DNA of 64,000 nucleotides from Thiocapsa roseopersicina (lineage in GTDB: Bacteria; Pseudomonadota; Gammaproteobacteria; Chromatiales; Chromatiaceae): NCBI RefSeq assembly GCF_900106925.1, contig NZ_FNNZ01000009.1:1-64000 (forward strand). Reading direction: 5' to 3'. Of this stretch, positions 16,489-23,728 are shown piece after piece. A model generated the notes under the pieces. It searched no databases and had not been told where the DNA came from. It was given only the letters and a program-made list of their open reading frames with translations. The position numbers were made by a program, and so were the translations under genes. Each line of letters starts with the position of its first letter. Within the stretch, counting starts at the first letter, position 1.

Positions 16489-16744
16489 GACTCAAGCCGA
16501 GGAAAGGCGAATCGAAGACTCTTCACTCTGGATGGGCGGGTGATCAATGCGTTTTCGTTCAGAAACGCAGATGCAACCGTCCCGGCGCGCGTGAAAATGA
16601 TCCTGAGCTTCACTGCGATCACACCTTTCCCTTGTGTGCGCTGGACCGCAGGCGTCAAACTCCCGCGCGCGGCGCCGATGCCTTGGTGCAAGGGGGTACC
16701 GGCGGGGTCGCGTCGCCCACGAATCAAGAACTGGAGATTTCGGG

Positions 16745-17290
16745 ATGAGAACAGGTGAAAAGGTCGTCGCTGCAATCGCTCTGGCTGTAGGTGCGGTATC
16801 GTCCGCGTTTGCTCAGCAGGCCCCGGGGTGGAATATCGCTTGGGGAACCGCGCAGCCAGTGCCCTTGAGTCCGTGGGCCACTGCCCTGCTCGGTTTGTTG
16901 TTGGTCGTAGCGACCTACGCCTTCCTGCGCAGGCGCAGCAAGCAGGGAGGGGTCGCCCTTATGGCCGCGGCCGCCATCTTCGGCTCGACTCACCTGCCGG
17001 AAGATCTGTGGGCAACGCCGTCATACGACTATACGATCTCCACACCCTCGGGCTCGGCGTTCGTGAGCTGCCTCAACGTCGGTGCGGGCTCGGAACGACA
17101 GCCAGCGAATGGAATCGCTTACATCTTCGTGGGCACGACACTCGAGGAAGGCGTGATCCTTTCCCGGGTCGACCCCAGCTCCCCGCTCAGTGCTGCCTCC
17201 GCGGTCACCCCGGCAATTGCCAACGAGTGCAGCGTCGGACTTCGAGTCACGCCAGCCGCACCGTGCACCTTGCCCTGCAATCCGACTTAG
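16745..17290 (+). CDS. Exported protein with an internal exosortase-like sorting segment (midcut-by-XrtH type)
   Basis: Protein of 181 residues: signal peptide (VVAAIALAVGAVSSAFAQ), a very short mature stretch, then PVPLSPWATALLGLLLVVAT followed by YAFLRRRSKQ. That is an IPTLSxW-like motif, a hydrophobic helix and an Arg cluster, as in PEP-CTERM/exosortase substrates, but placed in the middle (about residues 35-65) instead of at the C-terminus. A further 115-residue domain with four cysteines (about residues 101, 160, 172, 176) follows. This layout is what I remember of midcut-by-XrtH proteins. No exosortase gene is present in this window. The start at 16745 follows a weak purine tract; the 256 bp before it show nothing else. 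Confidence 0.6.
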   Translation: MRTGEKVVAAIALAVGAVSSAFAQQAPGWNIAWGTAQPVPLSPWATALLGLLLVVATYAFLRRRSKQGGVALMAAAAIFGSTHLPEDLWATPSYDYTISTPSGSAFVSCLNVGAGSERQPANGIAYIFVGTTLEEGVILSRVDPSSPLSAASAVTPAIANECSVGLRVTPAAPCTLPCNPT

Positions 17291-17306
17291 AGATACGTCG
17301 ATCGGC

Positions 17307-17329
17307 CGTGTCCGCCCAAGGCGGGCACG
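17307..17329. terminator. Hairpin between convergent genes
   Basis: A 10-bp stem (CGTGTCCGCC / GGCGGGCACG, one G-U pair, loop CAA) lies 16 bases after the stop at 17290 and ahead of the convergent Uma2 pseudogene. There is no T-run, so it may be a weak or bidirectional terminator. Confidence 0.4.
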
Positions 17330-17359
17330 TAGTCGACCAAAATCCGTCTCAATCCACCA

Positions 17360-18075
17360 CTAATGATGCTGAAGACGCTGCTCCAGCTCGGCGAGTCGCG
17401 CCTCCAACGCTCGGCGCTGTCTGAGCTCCTCCTCGGCACGCGCCTCGGCATCCTGTCTTGCCTGCTCGGCGGCTTGGCTTGCCTGCTTGGCCGCTTGTCG
17501 TGCCTGCTCGGCCTCCTGCCGCGCGAACTCCGCCTCCGCATGGCTGCGCAGCGGCTCGCCGGTGGCGGAGTCATGAAAGCGCAGTTGTCCCTCCTCTAAC
17601 CGCAGATCCAGGCCGAGCACGGCGCTATGCATCAGCAGATCGGAGCCCGATCGCTCCTGCACGGGCAGCGGCCAATAATTGCGCTCGATGAGCTGCAAAC
17701 CCTGTAAACGTGGTTCCAGATAATCCCCGGTCGGGTCGTACTGCCAGTATTCCTTCACCCCGAGCAAGGCATAGACACCGCGTTTGGCGCCTTGGTCCTC
17801 CGAATAGGTGCTCTTGGACGTGATCTCGAGCACGATGTCGGGTGCCTTGGGTTCCTACCACAGCTTGTAGGAGGCGCGATCATGCGATGGCGCACCCATC
17901 ACCACGAAGACATCGCGCGCCACGACGGTCTTGGGATTGCCCTGCTCGTAATAGACGAACATGTTTCCAGACACATAGACATCCGGGCAGTCGCGGAAAT
18001 GAATCCGCAGCGACTCGACCGCGTACATCAGCGGCTCGCGTTGAAAATCGCTCTCGGCAGCGAGTGAACTCGGAT
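17360..18075 (-). pseudogene. Uma2-family (DUF820) endonuclease-like gene, broken by an in-frame TAG and lacking a clear start
   Basis: One frame reads through a recognisable Uma2/DUF820 protein: residues equivalent to HPSSLAAESDFQREPLMYAV, DVYVSGNMFVYYEQGNPK, DVFVVMGAPSHDRASYKLW, then a TAG (17855-17857), then EPKAPDIVLEITSKSTYS, GVYALLGVKEYWQYDPTGDY and an Ala/Glu/Arg coiled-coil tail. A single change (GAG to TAG at a position where KLWEEPKAPD is expected) explains the break. The N-terminus runs without a start codon into the palindromic element at 18085. It lies just downstream of norD on the same strand. A GTG at 17833 could start a C-terminal fragment. Confidence 0.75.
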
Positions 18076-18084
18076 GTCGCGTGC

Positions 18085-18169
18085 TAAACCGCGCCGGCTC
18101 CAGCGGCCGTCAAGTCTGCCGAGACCGATCCCATCCAAAAACATCGCACACCGCGCTGGGCGCGGTTTA
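18085..18169. repeat. Intergenic palindromic element, copy 3 (subtype A, single)
   Basis: 85 bp with 11-bp arms TAAACCGCGCC (18085-18095) and GGCGCGGTTTA (18159-18169). The interior shares long blocks with copies 4 and 8 (CCGATCCC, ACATCGCA, GTCAAGTCTGCC). The right arm contains the norD stop codon, and the left arm runs into the 5' end of the Uma2 pseudogene. Confidence 0.85.
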
Positions 18170-20005
18170 AGCCGTCAGCCGCGCATAAAGAACCGGGAGC
18201 TGCGCCGGAAGCTCGGTGGGCCGGCGGATGACGACATAGCCGCCGGTGCCGAAGAGGTGGGGGAGATAGTCGTTGCCGCGCTCGTCGATGGTGACGCAGA
18301 AGCAGGTCAGGCCGAGGGCACGGGCTTCCTGGACGGCGCGGCGGGTGTCTTCGATCCCGTAGCGGCCTTCGTAGCGGTCGAGGTCGTTGGGTTTGCCGTC
18401 GGAGAGGATCAGCAGGAGACGGCGGCCGCCCGGCTGCGCGGCGAGCAGGCGAGTCGAGTAGCGGATGGCGGCGCCCATGCGGGTGTAATAGCCGGGCTTG
18501 ATGGCGGCGATGCGCCCGCGCACGCCGGCGCCGTGCGGCTCGTCGAAGTCCTTGAGACTGTGGATCCGCACCGGATCGCGACGACGCGAGGAAAATCCGA
18601 GCATGCCGAAGCGATCGCCGGTCGCTGCCAAGCTCTCGGCGAAGAGAAAGAGACTGTCGCGGATGACATCGATGACGCGTGCGCGGTCGTCCACCCAGGT
18701 GTCGGTCGAGAGCGAGAGGTCCGAGAGCAGTAGACACACCAGATCACGCGCCCCTTTGCGCATGTCGCGATAGAGTCCGTCGGCATGGGTGCCGGCCCCG
18801 GCATGGCGATCGGTGGCGAAACGCAGATAGGCGTCCAAGTCGATCTCCTGTCCGTCGGACTGGCCGCGCTGCCAAACCCGCGCCGGGGCGAGAGCCTGAA
18901 ACTGATGACGCAGCCGATGGGCCGTACGGCGCAGGTGCTCGGGCAGCTCGCAGGGTGCCGCGTCCGCGGCGATGAGCGGGACCACGCGACACTGATTCGG
19001 GCACAGTGTGCCCTTTCGCCAGTCCCACTCGGGCAAGAGGATCCCCTCCGAGAGGACGAGGTCGTCCTCGGACTCGGCCGGCAGGTCCAGGTCGAACTTG
19101 AGACGCGCGCCGGATGCCTTACGGTCGCGCGCGACCGAGATGCGATCCAGATCGGCGGCGGCGGTGCGGGCGCGCTCGAGATCGTCCTCCTCGTCGGTCC
19201 CGCGGTCGACCTGGACATGCTCGCCCCAGGTGAGGATGTTCTCCATTCGGATCGTGATCAGCCCCTGGTCCTTCTCCGGCATGGCGACCCGCTCGGCACG
19301 TCGCCGACGGCGCTCGCCGAGCGACTCGACGGCGGCATCGCGATCGATGTCCTGCGACTCGCCGCCGGAGGGGTCCGACCAGGCGCCGGCCGGGAGCTCG
19401 GGATCGGGATGCAGCCAGAGGACGACCGGATACGGCGGACGGCGCGCCGCCGGGAGCCGCGCGACACTGCCGGGATCCTCCAGCGCAAGACGGATGGCCT
19501 CTTCGCGCGCACGCTCATCCGCCGGCAGGGCACGCGGATCCGGGCGCAGGTCGAGATGGGCATCGAGCAGCCGCCGGTAGCGCGGGCGCAGGCCCGGAAA
19601 ACGCTCGAGCGTCCGGCGGGCCTGGTCCTGACTCTCGACGAGCCAATCTCGGGTCGGGCCTGTCTGCTGGGCCGCGAGCCCGGCGAGCCAGATGTAGAGA
19701 TCGCGATTGAGCGCCCGCTCCGGGAAGAGGTCGATCCGGGCGGGCAGACGTAAGGAGCGCTCGTCGCGCCAGGCCAGCTCGACCTTTTCGTCGAGCCCGG
19801 CGAGTCGTTGCAGGAACCCGCGACGGGCCCCGTGTGCGCTCGCCTCGGCCGCTTCGACCTGGAGTCCGCCGTCGCCGCCCAGAGCACGGAAGAAGATCCC
19901 GATCGGGACGGCCACCTCTTCGAGCGTCACCGCCGCAAAGGGGTGCCGCCGCTCCGAGAGACGGGTGATGGCGCGATGCCAGAGTGCTCCGACTTGTTCT
20001 TCCAT
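18167..20005 (-). CDS. norD: NorD, VWA-domain protein for NO reductase activation
   Basis: Protein of 612 residues ending in a von Willebrand factor A domain. The MIDAS motif DLSLST is near residue 430 (VCLLLSDLSLSTDTWVDD), with later LLILSDGKPND and YGIEDTRRAV segments, as in NorD proteins. The large N-terminal part is the NorD-specific region. NorD works with the AAA+ ATPase NorQ to activate the NorCB NO reductase, probably by metal insertion or remodelling. The start at 20005 (MEEQVGALWHR) matches the family N-terminus as I recall it, although the ribosome binding site is weak. The stop codon TAA lies within a palindromic repeat arm. Confidence 0.88.
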   Translation of the reverse strand: MEEQVGALWHRAITRLSERRHPFAAVTLEEVAVPIGIFFRALGGDGGLQVEAAEASAHGARRGFLQRLAGLDEKVELAWRDERSLRLPARIDLFPERALNRDLYIWLAGLAAQQTGPTRDWLVESQDQARRTLERFPGLRPRYRRLLDAHLDLRPDPRALPADERAREEAIRLALEDPGSVARLPAARRPPYPVVLWLHPDPELPAGAWSDPSGGESQDIDRDAAVESLGERRRRRAERVAMPEKDQGLITIRMENILTWGEHVQVDRGTDEEDDLERARTAAADLDRISVARDRKASGARLKFDLDLPAESEDDLVLSEGILLPEWDWRKGTLCPNQCRVVPLIAADAAPCELPEHLRRTAHRLRHQFQALAPARVWQRGQSDGQEIDLDAYLRFATDRHAGAGTHADGLYRDMRKGARDLVCLLLSDLSLSTDTWVDDRARVIDVIRDSLFLFAESLAATGDRFGMLGFSSRRRDPVRIHSLKDFDEPHGAGVRGRIAAIKPGYYTRMGAAIRYSTRLLAAQPGGRRLLLILSDGKPNDLDRYEGRYGIEDTRRAVQEARALGLTCFCVTIDERGNDYLPHLFGTGGYVVIRRPTELPAQLPVLYARLTA

Positions 20006-20069
20006 GTCGGCGGTCAGCGGATCCGGGAAAGGCGGTCGAGCCGCAAAGGCGCACGGGATGCGACGGTGT

Positions 20070-21173
20070 TCATGAGGTTCGAGCCGTCGCGTCGCCTGTC
20101 TGCGCGGTCCAGGACGGGCCCATCGCGTCGCTCGGTTTGTCTTGGTGTCTGTCGGGCCTGTGCCGTGACTCGGAAGGCAGGCCGGATTCCTGATTCGGCG
20201 TGCTCGGACGTCCGGTGACGACCGGCAACGCCTCCGCACCTTCGACCCAGCGCAACAGACTCTGCTGCGGGTCGCCGTGCTGGACCTGTGTGCAGGCCGA
20301 GATGCATTCGGCGCACTCGGTGCAGGTGAACATCTTGCGCTTGATCGTGCGCGGCTTCAGACGCATCGGACAGGCATGGTCGCAGGCGTTGTCGCAATCG
20401 GCGCAGGCGGCGGCGCGGCGGGTGTCGAAGCCGACCACCATGGCCCGATCGTTGGCCATCCAGGCGAGGCTCTGGAACAGGCCGACCGCGCAGACATAGC
20501 GGCAGAAGAAATGGCGCGCGAGCAGGAACTCGACCGTGAACGCGATCGTGGCCGCCGTCAGGAAGATGCTCTGGTTGCGGGTCAGGGTGCCGTTGAGCAG
20601 GTTGTGGTAGATCTCGAAGGGCGGCAGGAGATAGGTGAGCAGGGCCAGCGCCCAAAGGAAGGCGAAGCCGACCACGGCGAGCAGGGTCGGGATCCAGTAC
20701 CAGCGGTTCCAATACGGAGCCGACGCCGGGGACTTCGCGCTCGGATCCTGCGCGCCGGTCACCGTCATCGGAATCGGACCGCGCAGCGGCGGCGGCAGGG
20801 TGCGGCGCTCCCAGATGCTGGGTTTGCCGGAGGCGCGGCGCATCAGGGCGTTGATCGTCTCGACGACAGAGAAATGCGGGCACAGCCAACCGCAGTAGAG
20901 ACGCCCGTAGCGCCAAGCAATGAACAAGAAGAGCGCGGCACCGCCGAAAATCGGCAAGAAACCGCGGACGAAGAGGTTGAGCGTGGCGTCCCCGATCCCG
21001 GTACGACCAGCGAGAAAGTCCTCGATCCCGAGCGTCCAGTGCTGCCCGAACAGGATCGCGTGGCCGAGCGTCAGATCGATCCGAAAGAGATCCAGCGGCG
21101 GCGCCAGCAGGAAGAGCGAAAAGAAACCGACCTGAAACCAGGCACGCCGCTGTTGCAGCCGGGTTCTAGACAT
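20070..21173 (-). CDS. CcoG/RdxA-like membrane 4Fe-4S protein in the nor operon
   Basis: Protein of 367 residues with about five membrane helices and a C-terminal ferredoxin-like part. Features: FRIDLTL and FGQHWTLG, LYCGWLCPHFSVVE (CxxxCP, typical of CcoG/NapH/NosR), a second FFCRYVCAVGLFQSLAW (CxxxC), and a two-cluster segment CADCDNACDHACPM / CTECAECISAC (about residues 260-310). The family passes electrons or assists copper/heme enzyme assembly in the membrane. Position between norQ and norD points to a role in NO reductase maturation, but that is inference. Its start overlaps the upstream small membrane protein's stop by 8 nt. Confidence 0.8.
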   Translation of the reverse strand: MSRTRLQQRRAWFQVGFFSLFLLAPPLDLFRIDLTLGHAILFGQHWTLGIEDFLAGRTGIGDATLNLFVRGFLPIFGGAALFLFIAWRYGRLYCGWLCPHFSVVETINALMRRASGKPSIWERRTLPPPLRGPIPMTVTGAQDPSAKSPASAPYWNRWYWIPTLLAVVGFAFLWALALLTYLLPPFEIYHNLLNGTLTRNQSIFLTAATIAFTVEFLLARHFFCRYVCAVGLFQSLAWMANDRAMVVGFDTRRAAACADCDNACDHACPMRLKPRTIKRKMFTCTECAECISACTQVQHGDPQQSLLRWVEGAEALPVVTGRPSTPNQESGLPSESRHRPDRHQDKPSDAMGPSWTAQTGDATARTS

Positions 21174-21579
21174 GGCGTTTTGCCTGAGGACACCCGCCCG
21201 GCAGCGGCGGCCCGACCAAGGGGTAGCGCCAGCATTGTCCAGCCAACGCCTTGGTCAGGCCGAAGACACCGAGCAGGACCAGCGTGGTGTGACAGACGAT
21301 GAAATAGAGGATCACCAGCGTCCAGACATACATCGCACCGGCACCGGCAATCGCCATGACCGCGGAGATCACGATGATCAGGAGCACTCCGGCCCAGAGA
21401 CTCGCGCGGACCGTTTGGTCCAGATGCGCGGCCGCCAGCGGTGCGCGACCCTCGCGCCCCCAAAACGCGAGCGCCAGCAGAAGCAGGAAGCCGATCCCGG
21501 GCAGGATCAGCAGGTTGGCGAGATACAACGACTCGGCGGCGATAGCGATCCGCTGACCTTCAGGCCGGGTACTCTTCAT
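21166..21579 (-). CDS. Small membrane protein, Tic20/DUF4870-like
   Basis: Protein of 137 residues with three to four membrane helices (LYLANLLILPGIGFLLLLAL; SLWAGVLLIIVISAVMAIAG; VWTLVILYFIVCHTTLVLLG). It ends WRYPLVGPPLPGGC. The layout (acidic loop AHLDQTVRASLW and a terminal YPL) recalls Tic20/DUF4870 small membrane proteins. The function is unknown. It lies between a palindromic repeat element and the CcoG-like gene within the nor operon and overlaps the latter, so it is co-translated with it. Confidence 0.7.
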   Translation of the reverse strand: MKSTRPEGQRIAIAAESLYLANLLILPGIGFLLLLALAFWGREGRAPLAAAHLDQTVRASLWAGVLLIIVISAVMAIAGAGAMYVWTLVILYFIVCHTTLVLLGVFGLTKALAGQCWRYPLVGPPLPGGCPQAKRHV

Positions 21580-21594
21580 GAGGCTTCAACCGCT

Positions 21595-21683
21595 TTTAAA
21601 ACGCGCCGACTCCAACGGTGGTCACTTCTACCGGGGCCGATCCCCTCCAAAGACATCGCATACCGCGCCGGGCGCGGTTTAAA
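21595..21683. repeat. Intergenic palindromic element, copy 4 (subtype A, single)
   Basis: 89 bp with 13-bp arms TTTAAAACGCGCC (21595-21607) and GGCGCGGTTTAAA (21671-21683), one mismatch. The interior is highly similar to copies 3 and 8 (CGACTCCAACGGT, GGGGCCGATCCC, GACATCGCATACCG). The right arm includes the norQ stop codon. It lies inside the nor operon between norQ and the Tic20-like gene. Confidence 0.85.
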
Positions 21684-22557
21684 CGAGTGTCGCATCGATC
21701 ACCTCCGCGAGTGCCGCGATGGTCTCGGCATCGTCGGTCAAGGGCTCGACCAGCGCGGCGAGACAGGCGTCGCGTGGGTCCATCCCGGCCTGGATCAGCG
21801 TCGCTGCGTAGACGAGCAGTCGGGTCGAGACGCCTTCCTCCAGATCGTGGTCCTTGAGTGCGCGCAGCGAACCGGCGATCCGCACCAGCAGCTCGGCCCA
21901 TGCGCTCTCGATCCCGGTCTCTCCGATCAGGATCGCGACCTCCAGGCGTGGCTCGGGAAAGCCGAGCGTGACAGCAACGAAGCGCTGACGCGTGCTCGGT
22001 TTCATCCCCTTGAGCAGGTTCTGATAACCCGGGTTGTAGGAGACGACCAGCATAAATCCGGGCGGCACCTGCAGCGTCTCGCCGGTGCGCTCCAACGGCA
22101 GGATACGTCGATCGTCGGTGAGCGGATGCAGCACCACCGTGGTGTCCTTGCGCGCCTCCACCACCTCGTCGAGATAGCAGATGGCGCCCTCGCGCACCGC
22201 ACGGGTGAGCGGACCATCGCTCCAGAAGGTCCCCTCGGCGCCGATCAGATGGCGGCCCACCAGGTCCGCCGCGGTCAGGTCGTCATGACAGGCGACGGTG
22301 TAGAGCGAGCGCTCCAAGCGCTCGGCCATATAGCGCACGAAGCGGGTCTTCCCGCACCCGGTTGGCCCCTTGATCATCACCGGCAGGCGGTTGTGGAAGG
22401 CGTATTCGAAGAGCGCGACCTCGCGGCCTTGCGGCTTGTAAAAGATCGACTCGCGCTGGGTCTCGCTCTGGGTCTCGGCGGACGCCTGCGCCGCATGACC
22501 GGCCATCGCGCCGGTGTTCGGAATCGAGATCGGACGAACGGCGTGTCTGGATGTCAT
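21679..22557 (-). CDS. norQ: NorQ, MoxR/CbbQ-type AAA+ ATPase
   Basis: Protein of 292 residues with Walker A GPTGCGKTRF (about residue 65), Walker B AICYLDEVVEA, sensor region VVSYNPGYQNLLKGMKPSTRQRF (quoted here as its conserved asparagine and arginine finger positions, about 173-195) and a C-terminal lid helix domain. This is the CbbQ/NirQ/NorQ family, which acts with NorD as a chaperone for NO reductase. The N-terminal about 35 residues extend past the usual start, and a shorter start is possible. It follows norF by 6 bp. The TAA stop is supplied by the arm of repeat copy 4. Confidence 0.9.
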   Translation of the reverse strand: MTSRHAVRPISIPNTGAMAGHAAQASAETQSETQRESIFYKPQGREVALFEYAFHNRLPVMIKGPTGCGKTRFVRYMAERLERSLYTVACHDDLTAADLVGRHLIGAEGTFWSDGPLTRAVREGAICYLDEVVEARKDTTVVLHPLTDDRRILPLERTGETLQVPPGFMLVVSYNPGYQNLLKGMKPSTRQRFVAVTLGFPEPRLEVAILIGETGIESAWAELLVRIAGSLRALKDHDLEEGVSTRLLVYAATLIQAGMDPRDACLAALVEPLTDDAETIAALAEVIDATLV

Positions 22558-22563
22558 CTGTGC

Positions 22564-22857
22564 TCAGCCGGCAAGTGTGAAGGCGATGGTGATCAGGGTT
22601 CCCGGGATCAACAGCCACAGGAGAATGACGAACCGCCAGGGTCCGCGTAGGCCCTTCAGACCCATGAAGAAATCGCCGATGAGCTGACCCTTGATCAAGG
22701 CAAAGCCCAGAACGAGCAGCGACAAGACCAAGGCCCTGCTTCCCGAGAGCAGATCGAAATGGCCGACGGCGAAGGTCACCAGCGTCAGCACGACGAGCAG
22801 CAGATAGACCCGTGTGCAGGGGCGCATCGCGGTTTGCGTGTTCATGACGGTGTTCAT
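22564..22857 (-). CDS. norF: NorF, small cytochrome oxidase subunit IV-like protein
   Basis: Protein of 97 residues with three membrane helices (VYLLLVVLTLVTFAVG; ALVLSLLVLGFALIKGQLIG; WRFVILLWLLIPGTLITIAF). This matches the prokaryotic cytochrome c oxidase subunit IV pattern (LALIKG..I..FFMGL). NorF supports full NO reductase activity in some denitrifiers. The start at 22857 overlaps the norE stop as ATGA, and a second ATG lies four codons downstream. Operon order norE-norF-norQ supports the name. Confidence 0.82.
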   Translation of the reverse strand: MNTVMNTQTAMRPCTRVYLLLVVLTLVTFAVGHFDLLSGSRALVLSLLVLGFALIKGQLIGDFFMGLKGLRGPWRFVILLWLLIPGTLITIAFTLAG

Positions 22858-23438
22858 CGCATCACGTAGACCAAGGGGAAAAGGATGAGCCACACCAGAT
22901 CGACCATATGCCAATAAACACCGCCGGTCTCCATGCCGGTATGCTCGCTCGCCGAGTAGGCGCCTTGGTGCGTCTTCAGCGCCACCGCCGCCAGAATCAC
23001 CATGCCGAGCACCACATGCAGGAAATGGAAGAAGGTCAAGGAGAGATAAAACATATAGAAGGTGTTGCTGCTCAGCCGCACACCTTCGCCGAAGTGGTGG
23101 ACATACTCCGCCGATTTAACGACCAGAAACAGGGCACCCATGGCCAGTGCGGCAAGCAGCCAACGGACGCTCGTTTTACGTTGATCCTCGCGGATGGCCG
23201 CAAGGGCACGCACCACAAAATAGCTGCTGGTAATCAGTGTAAGGGTGTTGATCAGCGCTGCGCCCTTATCGAGCGTAGCCTGGTATTCATTGAACATCGC
23301 CACGTCACCCATGCGGGCGAAGGCATAGGAGGCGAAGAAGATGGCGAAGACCGCCAGCTCGGCGAGGATAAAGATCCAAATCGCCAAATCACCCGGCGGG
23401 TAACGGACGGGCGGCGCTGCCGTGAGCGTTGCGGACAT
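22854..23438 (-). CDS. norE: NorE, cytochrome c oxidase subunit III-like protein
   Basis: Protein of 194 residues with five membrane helices of the heme-copper oxidase subunit III family: WIFILAELAVFAIFFASYAF, LNTLTLITSSYFVVRAL, FLVVKSAEYVHHFGEG, FYLSLTFFHFLHVVLGM, and GVYWHMVDLVWLILFPLVY. NorE is an accessory protein of NO reductase. It is the first gene of the norE-F-Q-...-D operon. A perfect Dnr-type palindrome lies 91 bases upstream. Confidence 0.88.
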   Translation of the reverse strand: MSATLTAAPPVRYPPGDLAIWIFILAELAVFAIFFASYAFARMGDVAMFNEYQATLDKGAALINTLTLITSSYFVVRALAAIREDQRKTSVRWLLAALAMGALFLVVKSAEYVHHFGEGVRLSSNTFYMFYLSLTFFHFLHVVLGMVILAAVALKTHQGAYSASEHTGMETGGVYWHMVDLVWLILFPLVYVMR

Positions 23439-23529
23439 CGAGGGCTCTTGATCAGGTCGGATCGGGTCGGATCGGGCGTCGGCGGCCCTTGATTGCCCTG
23501 CATCCTAGCGGTGCGGTCGGATATCGGCT

Positions 23530-23543
23530 TTGATCGACATCAA
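23530..23543. promoter_or_regulatory. Dnr/Fnr box of the norE operon
   Basis: TTGATCGACATCAA is an exact match to the Fnr/Dnr consensus TTGAT-N4-ATCAA. It is 91 bases upstream of the norE start codon, in the 290-bp gap between norE and the end of nirN. The same gap contains a short direct repeat of GGTCGGATC (about 23456-23475). No gene is seen in the gap. Confidence 0.75.
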
Positions 23544-23728
23544 ATCGGGTTGCGGCCGGAGTCGGCCTCCGGGCGGGGTTTTCGGGACCGACGTGGACGT
23601 CTGTCCTCGGGGCGAGCACTCAACAACCACCGCCAAAGCCGGTGGGTCTGCGTCATGAGCTGAACGTCCGGATACGCATCGACTCGACGAGGCGCCTAAA
23701 ACTCCACCTTGAATTCCGGCGCCGGGCC

